A DNA stretch of 37,548 bases, taken from NCBI RefSeq assembly GCF_022829545.1, contig NZ_JAKSYM010000190.1, positions 1-37,548 on the forward strand. Direction: 5' to 3'. The notes under the pieces were generated by a model. It saw only the letters and a program-made list of their open reading frames with translations. It did no database searches and was not told where the DNA came from. This DNA comes from Methylobacterium sp. J-030. Lineage in GTDB: Bacteria; Pseudomonadota; Alphaproteobacteria; Rhizobiales; Beijerinckiaceae. Position numbers and translations under genes: made by a program. Of this stretch, positions 24,355 through 32,001 are shown in pieces; within the stretch, counting starts at the first letter, position 1, and each line of letters opens with the position of its first letter.

Positions 24355-25311
24355 GTGACAACTGAAAGTACGGTCCCCGTCTTCTTCGGGACGACAGACG
24401 CTGTCGAGGAAAAGCGCGCCTTCGATTATTGGCGTGATACCGTCATGGCGAGTGCCGACCTGCAGCGGCTTGATTTCGAAAGACCGTTCTCGGCCAGCCG
24501 CATGATCGCGCAGTCGAAGCACGGCGGGGTCTTCCACACTGTCAGCCGGCCCTACAGCGTTGACCGCACGCCGCGTCATGTCCGCCGGGATGGCCGCGAC
24601 GATGTCGGCATCTTGGTCGCTCTCAAGGGGCGCGGCTACCTCGAACAGGGCCAGAACGGGACCCTGATCCGCGTCGGCGACATCGGGTTTCAGACATGGG
24701 GCCGACCGGGTGGCGGCGGTGGTCTGACCGATTTCGAGGAGATCCGCCTCACGCTGCCCCGCGCCACGTTCCAGTCCCAGATCGGCGATGTCAGCGCGTT
24801 CGTTGGAAGCAGGATACCGGCGGGTCCGCTGAACGAGCTCTTCTTCGCCTATTCGCGCATCCTCGCGGCTTCGGTCCACACCATGTCCGAGGCGGAGACA
24901 GGCATCGCGATCGAGAGCGCGCTGCACCTGCTGCGCGGTATCGTGCACGGACATACGCGGCATCCCGAGGAGAAGATCTCAGCGAACGCGTTGCGCTCGC
25001 TTGCGCTCGCACGGATCCAGCGCTGTCTGCACGATCCCGAGTTTCGGGCGACCACCCTGGCGGCGGACCTTCGCGTCTCGCGCAGCCGCCTCTACGCGGC
25101 GTTTGCCGCCGGGGAGGGAATCGCGGCGGCGATCCGCGATGCGCGTCTCGATCGCGCGTACGATCGTATCCTGCGGACGCGCACAGCGGGGTGCAAGGTC
25201 GGGTCGATCATGGCCGGTTGCGGTTTCACGGACCCATCCGTCTTCAGCCGTGCGTTCCGCCAGCGGTTCGGCCTCTCGCCGCGCGACCTGATCGCACTGC
25301 GCGACGGCTGA
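24355..25311 (+). CDS. AraC-family transcriptional regulator
   Basis: A 318-residue regulator read from a GTG at 24355. The N-terminal half has the beta-barrel sensor domain of the AraC-binding-like group (FDYWRDTVMASADLQRL, DDVGILVALKGRGYLEQGQNG). The C-terminal about 100 residues hold two helix-turn-helix units: TTLAADLRVSRSRLYAAFA and VGSIMAGCGFTDPSVFSRAFRQRFGLSPRDL, the signature of the family. It should bind DNA in the cytoplasm and respond to a small effector that cannot be inferred. It lies alone, convergent with a glycosyltransferase gene whose stop is only five bases away. Confidence 0.92.
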   Translation: MTTESTVPVFFGTTDAVEEKRAFDYWRDTVMASADLQRLDFERPFSASRMIAQSKHGGVFHTVSRPYSVDRTPRHVRRDGRDDVGILVALKGRGYLEQGQNGTLIRVGDIGFQTWGRPGGGGGLTDFEEIRLTLPRATFQSQIGDVSAFVGSRIPAGPLNELFFAYSRILAASVHTMSEAETGIAIESALHLLRGIVHGHTRHPEEKISANALRSLALARIQRCLHDPEFRATTLAADLRVSRSRLYAAFAAGEGIAAAIRDARLDRAYDRILRTRTAGCKVGSIMAGCGFTDPSVFSRAFRQRFGLSPRDLIALRDG

Positions 25312-25316
25312 CCTGT

Positions 25317-26477
25317 TCACGGACGCCCGCGGTCAACCTCGATGAGGCTGCGCTGCTGCAACGGGTTCGCGATCCTCCGCCCCGCGGTGCACAGTTTCTG
25401 ATAAGTGCGGATCGCCGCGACGCCGATCCGCGCGATGATGATCTCCCGCGGCAACTGGCGAGGGCCGATGGGTCGGTAAGCGAGACGGGGACTCGCCCGC
25501 TCAGCCTCCGCGACGGCCTGACCGAGCGGCAAGGCGGCGATCCGCTCCGCCTCGATGCGGCCTATCCCGAGTTTCTGCGCCCAGGCGTCATCCCGCGCAA
25601 GCGTGCCCTGGCCGTGAAGACGACGAAATTGGCGGCGCCACACGTAGCGGCGCATCGCACGGGGGAAGGATTCCATCCGGGCATCGCACAAAGCATCCGG
25701 CTCCTCGCATCGGGCACGGATCGTGTCGGCGACCCCGCCAGGGGCGCGTCCAGCAAGGCGCGCCGAGATCGTCACGCACACGTCGGGAGCGTGGCGGACC
25801 CGCAGGCCGTGCTCGATCAGCCGTGCGATGAAGGCACCATCCTCACCGAGGGGAATCTCCGGCATGCCCCCCACGGCATCGTAGGCTGCCCGCGTCACGG
25901 CCAGGGTCGCGCCGATCGCCGTCCGGTGACATGGCCACGGATCGTGCGGATCGGGATCGATCCGCGCCTCGGCCTCGGTGATAAGTGCGTCGTAGCGATC
26001 CTCCAGCCGGCCGCGAGCCGGCAAGGACGGCGGCAGAAGCGCCGCTTCGGCGGCGTCGAGTTCGACCCGGCCGGCAACCGCATCGGCCCCCGCACGGATG
26101 GCGGCCCGATTGCGTGCGACCCAGTCCGGCGGCACCCGGCTGTCGGCGTCCGTGGACAGGATGATCCCCGCATCTCCAAGCCAGGCCGCGGCGGCATCCA
26201 TCGCCCGGCGCCGGGCCCAGCCGGCATGCGCCCCGCCAAACGATTCGGTCAGCACGCGGACCGGGATCGACAGGGTCGGTAGGAGATCTGCGACGATCTT
26301 GTCGGTTCGATCCGTGCAGTTGTTCAGGAACAGCACGAGCCCGAGTTGGCCGGGTTCCAGCCCCGCTTGAGCGTCGATCGCCCGCAGGCAGGCGGCGATG
26401 CGTTCTTCCTCGTTTCGTACCGGCACCGCGATGACCGCTTGGGGCCCGAAAGCGGCGGGCTCTGGAACGCGCGTCAA
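25317..26477 (-). CDS. Family 2 glycosyltransferase
   Basis: A 386-residue GT2 enzyme starting at TTG 26477, supported by a strong ribosome binding site (AAGGAGA seven bases ahead). Motifs are VIAVPVRNEEERIAACLRAI (nucleotide-sugar fold start), LVLFLNNCTDRT, the donor DxD in ILSTDADSRVPPDWV, and GGMPEIPLGEDGAFIARL for the acceptor side. The C-terminal half carries a basic region (RRYVWRRQFRRLHGQG). No membrane helices are visible, so it is probably cytoplasmic. Acceptor and sugar are unknown. Related genes often sit with a deacetylase and a methyltransferase in this group, but none is adjacent here. Confidence 0.85.
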   Translation of the reverse strand: MTRVPEPAAFGPQAVIAVPVRNEEERIAACLRAIDAQAGLEPGQLGLVLFLNNCTDRTDKIVADLLPTLSIPVRVLTESFGGAHAGWARRRAMDAAAAWLGDAGIILSTDADSRVPPDWVARNRAAIRAGADAVAGRVELDAAEAALLPPSLPARGRLEDRYDALITEAEARIDPDPHDPWPCHRTAIGATLAVTRAAYDAVGGMPEIPLGEDGAFIARLIEHGLRVRHAPDVCVTISARLAGRAPGGVADTIRARCEEPDALCDARMESFPRAMRRYVWRRQFRRLHGQGTLARDDAWAQKLGIGRIEAERIAALPLGQAVAEAERASPRLAYRPIGPRQLPREIIIARIGVAAIRTYQKLCTAGRRIANPLQQRSLIEVDRGRP

Positions 26478-26639
26478 AGATCGTCTCCTTCAGGCCCCGA
26501 CGCGTCGGTCGGGGTCTGCAGCGCTTTGCAGGAGGCCGTATGAACGAAGGCGGAAGCGCGTTCGGCCGACGTCAGGATCCGGCGCAGGAGCGCCGTACCG
26601 CCGGCGTGCGTCCGATATTCCCTGTGCCGGCGTGCCGTT

Positions 26640-27047
26640 TCAGAGGGTCTTCTCGACTAGCCCTTCGATCCATTCCGGCTGGGTCTCGCCCACCGAGCGC
26701 CCGACCTCCGCCTCGCCTTTGTAGGCGATGAGCGTGCTTTGCATCCGCACGTCGAGCCGCCTGAGCAGCTGCTTCTGACTGTCGAAGTCGACATCGAAGA
26801 TCTGAAGTTCTTTGAAACGCGGTTGCTCCGCGAGCTTGGCGAGGATCGGCTTCTGCGTCTTGCAGATCGGGCACCAGGGGGCGCTCACCTCGATCAGGAT
26901 CGGCTTGCCGCTCTTCTGCGCCGCCTCGAACGCCGATTCGGAGAACGGCACGGCCTCGCCCGCGGCGGCCGGCCCGGCCGATGCGGCGGCGATCGCGCTC
27001 AGCACGGCAGAACAGGCCAGCGCGACGACGGTGCGGCGGGTGTTCAT
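26640..27047 (-). CDS. Exported thioredoxin-like protein
   Basis: A 135-residue protein with a Sec-type signal (MNTRRTVVALACSAVLSAIAA, ending near GPAAAG) followed by a single thioredoxin fold. The active site is WCPIC (Cys59, Cys62), with VSAPW before it and LQIFDVDFDSQKQLL after; the cis-Pro region is replaced by RMQSTLIAYKGEAEVGR, where Ser-Thr precedes the strand instead of the usual Thr-Pro. It should act on disulfides in the periplasm. ATG 27047 has GGGAGGA nine bases ahead. It follows a leftward gene of unknown function. Confidence 0.85.
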   Translation of the reverse strand: MNTRRTVVALACSAVLSAIAAASAGPAAAGEAVPFSESAFEAAQKSGKPILIEVSAPWCPICKTQKPILAKLAEQPRFKELQIFDVDFDSQKQLLRRLDVRMQSTLIAYKGEAEVGRSVGETQPEWIEGLVEKTL

Positions 27048-27175
27048 CGTGCGTTCCTCCCGGATGACCGGAACCCGCGTGAATCCGGGATGTCGGTCCT
27101 TGATACGCATGCCCGTCATAAAGGTTGCGCACGCCCGTGACGCTAGCAACTCCAGGACGCGTGCCGCGAATCACA

Positions 27176-27469
27176 TCATCGGGATGAGGCGGCGCGGTCT
27201 TCCGCCGCCAGGGCGTCGATATCGGCTGGGCCCACGGCCTCCATGGGGCACCGGATCCGCAGCGCCCGGGTCGGCTGGCCAGCGCGCATGACGAGGACGA
27301 TGGTCTCCATATCGGGGCATCCCGGATCGGCGCAGGCGATCTCGTTGACCGCGAGGGCATCAGCGTCCCCGAGTTGAAGCGCGGCGATCAAATCCCGCTT
27401 CAACTGCACCGCGGTGGCGGCGCGCTCCGCGGAACGGGCACGCCAAGCCTTGAGGCTGACGAAAGCCAT
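27176..27469 (-). CDS. Hypothetical protein with a CxDPxCPDxET motif
   Basis: A 97-residue protein starting at ATG 27469 (MAFVSLKAWRARSAER). A helical N-terminal half (AVQLKRDLIAALQLGDADAL) leads to AVNEIACADPGCPDMETIVLVM, which has a conserved-looking C-x4-C, then a strand PTRALRIRCPMEAVGPADI. The pair of cysteines suggests metal binding or redox activity. I do not recognise the family by name. It is 128 bases upstream of the thioredoxin-like gene, in the same direction, which fits a redox connection but does not prove one. Confidence 0.65.
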   Translation of the reverse strand: MAFVSLKAWRARSAERAATAVQLKRDLIAALQLGDADALAVNEIACADPGCPDMETIVLVMRAGQPTRALRIRCPMEAVGPADIDALAAEDRAASSR

Positions 27470-27612
27470 GTGCGATGCGTGTCCCCGATCGGCGCCAAGG
27501 TGAGGGGCCTTGCGCAAGATGCGCCAAACCGCCCCCGGGAAAGCGTGGAGTACGTATAAATGACGGTCAAGTGCGGCCGCGGGCCCTACCCCTGAAACAA
27601 ACGCCCCGCTTG

Positions 27613-28386
27613 ATGGTAGTGCTTGGCGGCGCCTCGCGAAATCGATCCGCTTCGACGGTCTTTCGATTCGACAGCGCCGAGACGTTCTTTGAGGCCATAC
27701 GCGCGCGCAGAGGATATCGGCACTTGCGACCCTGGCGGGACGGACCGAACGACCGGCGGAATTACCATCACGGCAACCTCAAGGAGGCGCTCATCGAGGC
27801 TGCCCGCCGCTTCATCGCCGAGCGCGGGATCGGCGGCTTCACGCTGGTGGATGCCGCACGCCTCGTGGGCGTGACGCCGGCCGCTCTGTACCGCCACTTT
27901 CGGGGTCGCGAGGCTTTGCTCGAAGAGCTGGCCGGGCGCGGCTTCGCGGAGCTGGCCGCCCGTCTGGCACGGGCGCTCACGTCGCGCGGTACGCCGTTGG
28001 AGCGGTTCACCCGCATGGGTGAGACCTACCTCGCCTTCGCCGAAGAGGAACCGGCCTACTACGCCGCGATCTTCGAGACGCGCGGTGCGCCGGGTACCGC
28101 CGAGCACGACGCCGCAGCCGGCGTTCAGAATCCGGTGGCCCGGCCGAGCCCCTTCGATCTGCTGGTCGAAGCCCTTCAGGCGACGTTCGCCGACGGGTTC
28201 GGCGGCGTCGCGCCCCGCTTCATCGCCCTGGAAGTCTGGGCACTGGCCCACGGTCTCGCGACACTTTCGGCCGCCGGGCATCTGCCGCGTGGTCCCGGCT
28301 TTCCCGACAAGTACGAGCTGTTGCGGGCGGGCGTCCTCGCCCTCGTCCACGGGGCCGCGCAGGGCAACGGCTCGGGACGACCTTGA
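27613..28386 (+). CDS. TetR-family transcriptional regulator
   Basis: The DNA-binding domain is clear: NYHHGNLKEALIEAARRFIAERGIGGFTLVDAARLVGVTPAALYRHFRGREALLEELAGRGF. A ligand domain follows (YLAFAEEEPAYYAAIFETRG, with the C-terminal WALAHGLATLSAAGHLP of the TetR_C_13-like group). The start is uncertain: ATG 27613 would put about 55 extra residues before the helix-turn-helix, while a TTG at 27724 would give a more usual N-terminus. The protein represses or activates unknown genes from the cytoplasm. It diverges from the gene with the Cys motif, which is a plausible target. Confidence 0.87.
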   Translation: MVVLGGASRNRSASTVFRFDSAETFFEAIRARRGYRHLRPWRDGPNDRRNYHHGNLKEALIEAARRFIAERGIGGFTLVDAARLVGVTPAALYRHFRGREALLEELAGRGFAELAARLARALTSRGTPLERFTRMGETYLAFAEEEPAYYAAIFETRGAPGTAEHDAAAGVQNPVARPSPFDLLVEALQATFADGFGGVAPRFIALEVWALAHGLATLSAAGHLPRGPGFPDKYELLRAGVLALVHGAAQGNGSGRP

Positions 28387-28443
28387 AAGCCGTCTGCGTC
28401 GCTCGCATGTTAACCGCGTTCACATGAACAGCGGAGCTTCGCC

Positions 28444-28908
28444 GTGACCACTCAAACCTCCTCACCCTGGGCGACCGGCAGGCTCTGCCGGTCGGGCCCG
28501 TTTCCGCGCCGTTCCCTCGAGATCGGTGCCATCGTCGTCGGTTTCGTCTATTGGTGGCCGGTCGGCCTCGCATTGCTGGCCTGGAAGCTCGCCGGCTATC
28601 CGGCCGTTGCCGAGATGCGCGACACGGCCCGGCGCACATGGTCGGACGTCGAGGGTTCACGTCCGGCTTCCCGGTTCGCCCGCGCCTTCGAGGCCGCGAG
28701 CCGCCGCGACAGCACCGGCAATGCGGCCTTCGACTCCTATCGCCGCGCCGAACTCGACCGGCTGGAGGCCCAGCGACGTGCCCTCGAAGAGGAGGGCCGC
28801 GCCTTCGCGGCGTTCCTCGACGAACTGAAGCAGGCCAAGGACCGCGAGCAGTTCGACGCCTTCATGGCGAAGCGCCGGACCAACGGTGGCGAGGGCCATA
28901 CGGCCTGA
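28444..28908 (+). CDS. DUF2852 membrane protein
   Basis: A 154-residue protein from a GTG at 28444. One membrane segment, about residues 25-49 (LEIGAIVVGFVYWWPVGLALLAW), is followed by a soluble part with NAAFDSYRRAELDRLEAQRRALEEEGRAFAAFLDELKQAKDREQFDAFMAKR, the signature of DUF2852. That part is likely a coiled coil on the cytoplasmic face. Family function is unknown; members are restricted to alphaproteobacteria. It stands 57 bases after the TetR-type gene. It converges with the chemotaxis receptor gene, with a hairpin in the gap. Confidence 0.85.
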   Translation: MTTQTSSPWATGRLCRSGPFPRRSLEIGAIVVGFVYWWPVGLALLAWKLAGYPAVAEMRDTARRTWSDVEGSRPASRFARAFEAASRRDSTGNAAFDSYRRAELDRLEAQRRALEEEGRAFAAFLDELKQAKDREQFDAFMAKRRTNGGEGHTA

Positions 28909-28994
28909 GGCTCCAGCCATCACGTGCCGATCAACCGGCCGATGGCGGGACGGGGGTGTAAGCATCGCAGCTGAGACCCCACGCTCACGGACAA

Positions 28995-29021
28995 CCGCCG
29001 GGCTCATCCCGAGCCCGGCGG
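28995..29021 (-). terminator. 11-bp hairpin between convergent genes
   Basis: CCGCCGGGCTC (28995-29005) and GAGCCCGGCGG (29011-29021) form a perfect 11-bp stem with a 5-base loop. It starts 10 bases past the receptor gene's stop on the minus strand and is followed there by TTGT, a poor U-tract. It probably ends transcription of the receptor gene and may act in both directions. Confidence 0.6.
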
Positions 29022-29030
29022 CCGCACCGG

Positions 29031-30722
29031 TCAGGCCGCCCGGATGCCGGCCAGGAAGCGGTCGACCTCGGCGGTAAGGTGCTCGGATTGCCGCGACAGC
29101 TCCGAGGCCGCCCCCAGAACCTGGTCCGCCGCCCGACCCGTCTCCTCGGCGGCCCCGGCCACGCCGGCGATGTTTCCGGTCACCTCGCCTGTGCCCTGCG
29201 CCGCCTGCCCGACGTTGCGCACGATCTCCTGCGTCGCCGCACCCTGCTGCTCCACGGCGGCCGCGATCGTGGTCGCCACCCCGTTGATCTCGCGGATCCG
29301 TGCCGTAATGGTGTCGATCGCGCTGACCGCCTGACCGGTCACGCCCTGCACCCGCCCGATCTGCTGGCCGATCTCCTCGGTGGCCTTGGCGGTCTGCTCG
29401 GCCAGCGCCTTGACCTCGCTGGCCACCACGGCGAAGCCGCGGCCGGCCGCGCCCGCGCGCGCCGCCTCGATCGTGGCGTTGAGCGCCAGCAGGTTGGTCT
29501 GGCCGGCGATCGAGGTGATCAGCCCGACCACGTCGCCGATCCGCGCCACGGCGGTGCTCAGCTCTTGCACTAGCGCGCCTGTCTGGTCGGCCTCGCCCAT
29601 GGCCACCTGGGCGAGCTGGGCCGAGCCCTGGACCTGCCGGCCGATCTCCTGGACGGACGAGCCGAGTTCCTCCGCAGCGGCCGCGACGGTGTTGACGTTC
29701 GCGCCGGCCTCCTCGGCCGCGGCGGCGACCGCATTCGACTGGGCCGAGGTCTGGCCGGCCATCGCCGACATCGAGCCGGCGGTGGTCTGCAACTCCGTGG
29801 CCGAGGCCGAGACCTGTCCGACGATGCCGCCGACCGCGGTCTCGAAGCTGTCGGCCATCTGGCGCATGTCGGCCTTGCGCTGCGCCTCCGCGGAGGCGCG
29901 GGCCTGCGCGGCCTCGGCCTCCAGGGTCCGGCTGCGGATGAGGTTGTCCTTGAACACCTGGACGGCGGCCGCCATCGCGCCGATCTCGTCGCGGCGGCCG
30001 ATATGCGGCACCTCCGTGCCGGTCTCGCCGTCGGCGAGCCTCGACATCGCGGCGGTCATGCGCTCGATCGGCCGCGAAATGTACAGCAGACCGACGAGCG
30101 CTGCGCCCAGGGCCGAGGCCAGGGCGAGGCCGATCCCCACCAGGGCCGTGAAGGACGCCGAGTTCGCCCCTGCCATCGCCTCATTCGCATCGCGGCTTGC
30201 GCTCTCCTCGTCATGCGCGACGAGCCTTGTGAGCGCCGCGCGCGCCTGATCGTAGAGCGCAACGACCTCGGACTTGATCAGAAGCGCCCTTGCTTCCTGT
30301 GACTGGCCAGCCTCCATGAAGCGGCGCGCATCGCCGTCCACCCGCTCGAAGTTGGCCCAGGACACCGCGAAGGTATCGTACAATGCGCGCTCTTCGGGCG
30401 TACTGATCAGCGTTTCATAGGCCTTGCGCGCCTCGCGCAGGTTTGCATGCGTGGCTGCAAGATTGGCTTCGTTCTCGGACCGTTTCTCTGGCGTGTTCGA
30501 CAGAAGGATCAGCCTATATTGCTTGATCCGAACCTCGGATGCCGCCACTTCGATCGCGCTGATCTTCTCGACGGATGGCAGCCAGTTGGTTGCCAGTACC
30601 GTGGTGGAGCGGCGTATCGCGGCCGCGTCCCGGAGCGACAGACCGCCCTGTCCCGCCGAGATCAGTGCGATGAGCCCGAACAGGATCGTCAAAGTTGTTT
30701 TGAGGGAGAGATTGAGGCGCAT
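29031..30722 (-). CDS. Methyl-accepting chemotaxis protein
   Basis: A receptor of about 563 residues from ATG 30722. The first membrane helix is [20 protein letters not shown]; the periplasmic part is a four-helix bundle ([39 protein letters not shown]). The second helix, [25 protein letters not shown], leads into a HAMP domain ([23 protein letters not shown]). The cytoplasmic signalling hairpin holds [49 protein letters not shown], the kinase-contact tip. It relays ligand binding to CheA and CheW. An upstream ATG at 30767 would add 15 residues. No CheW-binding or ligand gene is adjacent. Confidence 0.93.
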   Translation of the reverse strand: MRLNLSLKTTLTILFGLIALISAGQGGLSLRDAAAIRRSTTVLATNWLPSVEKISAIEVAASEVRIKQYRLILLSNTPEKRSENEANLAATHANLREARKAYETLISTPEERALYDTFAVSWANFERVDGDARRFMEAGQSQEARALLIKSEVVALYDQARAALTRLVAHDEESASRDANEAMAGANSASFTALVGIGLALASALGAALVGLLYISRPIERMTAAMSRLADGETGTEVPHIGRRDEIGAMAAAVQVFKDNLIRSRTLEAEAAQARASAEAQRKADMRQMADSFETAVGGIVGQVSASATELQTTAGSMSAMAGQTSAQSNAVAAAAEEAGANVNTVAAAAEELGSSVQEIGRQVQGSAQLAQVAMGEADQTGALVQELSTAVARIGDVVGLITSIAGQTNLLALNATIEAARAGAAGRGFAVVASEVKALAEQTAKATEEIGQQIGRVQGVTGQAVSAIDTITARIREINGVATTIAAAVEQQGAATQEIVRNVGQAAQGTGEVTGNIAGVAGAAEETGRAADQVLGAASELSRQSEHLTAEVDRFLAGIRAA

Positions 30723-31315
30723 GGTACGTTCGATTTTGCCCGCTTGAGGGATGATAACGCAAAGCATGACAACGCCATGTCTTAGCTAGTTCCAGAGTTG
30801 GGAACTGCAAGTTGGTCCGTTTCTCGCCGTATGATTTATATAAATGAAAAAACAGACTAAGATGAGCTGATTAGTAATTCCGGATATTGTAAATATTGAA
30901 CGATATGCCAATCTAGAAAAGATCTAATTCTTCACGGTCAAAAGTCCCTGCGGCAAATGCGTATATGATGGTTAAGAGCTCTGATCTTCGTCCAAAATAC
31001 AGTAGGTCATGAGAGTTGAAAGAGTTGAATTTACAAATCCTCTCGAGGATCGGGCGGCCAATAAACGCTTGGTCAGGCTCGCATCAAACAATCTTTTCAG
31101 CAACACGGGTGCATATTTTTGACCCGCATCGATTGAGGCGTCCGGCCCGAGCGATCGGTTGCGCCTCCGAACCCTGGCTGAACGGTTTCGGGCCGCGCCC
31201 ATCCGCTGGAACGGCCGACGCCCAGCGATGATGCGGTGTGCCGGGCCAACCAACGCGAAAGTTGCGCCCGGACCCGGGGTCCTGCATGTCTCGGTTGGAC
31301 GGGGCGGGGAGGGTC
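30723..31315. other. 593-base intergenic region between receptor gene and upp
   Basis: This long divergent spacer should contain promoters for the leftward receptor gene and for upp. It has an inverted repeat AGTTCC-N7-GGAACT (30788-30806), 66 bases upstream of the receptor start, and a strongly AT-rich part from about 30830 to 30960, including the palindrome TTTATATAAA (30836-30845). The rest is GC-rich without hairpins. Open frames in it have no ribosome binding sites or family resemblance. No RNA gene is recognised. Confidence 0.45.
30788..30806. promoter_or_regulatory. Inverted repeat upstream of the receptor gene
   Basis: AGTTCC (30788-30793) and GGAACT (30801-30806) are perfect inverted copies separated by 7 bases. 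The 19-base size suits a dimeric regulator's operator. It lies 66 bases upstream of the receptor start. No binding protein can be named. Confidence 0.3.
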
Positions 31316-31951
31316 ATGCCGATGGGTCAGATCACCGTAGTCGATCACCCGCTCGTGCAGCACAAGCTGACCTACCTGCGCGACAAGAACCGCTCGACCA
31401 AGGGGTTCCGGCAAATCCTGAACGAGATCGGGATGCTTCTCGCCTACGAGGTGACTCGTGACTTGCCGCTCGAAACCGTGACGATCGAGACACCGCTGCA
31501 GCCGATGGATGGGCAGCAGATCCTGGGTAAGAAGCTGGTCCTCGCACCGATCCTGCGCGCTGGCGTCGGGTTTCTCGATGGGATGCTGTCCCTCGTCCCG
31601 TCGGCGCGTGTCGCCCATGTCGGGCTGTACCGCGATCCCGACACGCTCGAAGCCGTGGAATACTACTTCAAGGCGCCATCGGATCTCGCCGACCGGACCG
31701 TGCTCGTGCTCGATCCGATGCTGGCCACGGCCAACTCAGCGATCGCGGCGCTCGACCTGTTGAAGGCGCGCGGGGCCTCCGACCTGCGCTTCGTTTGCCT
31801 TCTGGCGGCTCCGGAGGGGCTGGCGAAGTTTCAGGCGGCCCATCCCGATGTCCCGATCTGGACGGCGGCGATCGACAGCCACCTGAACGAGCACGGATAC
31901 ATCGTCCCGGGTCTCGGCGATGCCGGGGACCGGATGTACGGCACCCGGTAA
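31316..31951 (+). CDS. upp: Uracil phosphoribosyltransferase
   Basis: A 211-residue enzyme, normal for the family, that makes UMP from uracil and PRPP in pyrimidine salvage. ATG 31316 has a GGGGAGGG ribosome binding site directly ahead. Family segments: [62 protein letters not shown], the PRPP loop [11 protein letters not shown] (residues 132-142), and the C-terminal uracil-binding [17 protein letters not shown]. In the PRPP loop the usual TGGS or TGNS reads TANS, an unusual Gly-to-Ala change. Confidence 0.96.
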   Translation: MPMGQITVVDHPLVQHKLTYLRDKNRSTKGFRQILNEIGMLLAYEVTRDLPLETVTIETPLQPMDGQQILGKKLVLAPILRAGVGFLDGMLSLVPSARVAHVGLYRDPDTLEAVEYYFKAPSDLADRTVLVLDPMLATANSAIAALDLLKARGASDLRFVCLLAAPEGLAKFQAAHPDVPIWTAAIDSHLNEHGYIVPGLGDAGDRMYGTR

Positions 31952-32001
31952 ACCGTGACGCCCCGGCTTACCGGAGGCGGACCTGGCACCGGCGCTCGGC
32001 G

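Noticed and set aside
24696..26282. A 528-codon open frame on the plus strand across the AraC-type and glycosyltransferase genes
   Set aside because: It spans two well-supported convergent genes in other frames and has no start context or domain.
30972..31253. A 93-codon minus-strand frame in the receptor-upp spacer
   Set aside because: Arg-rich product, no ribosome binding site, crosses the change from AT-rich to GC-rich sequence.
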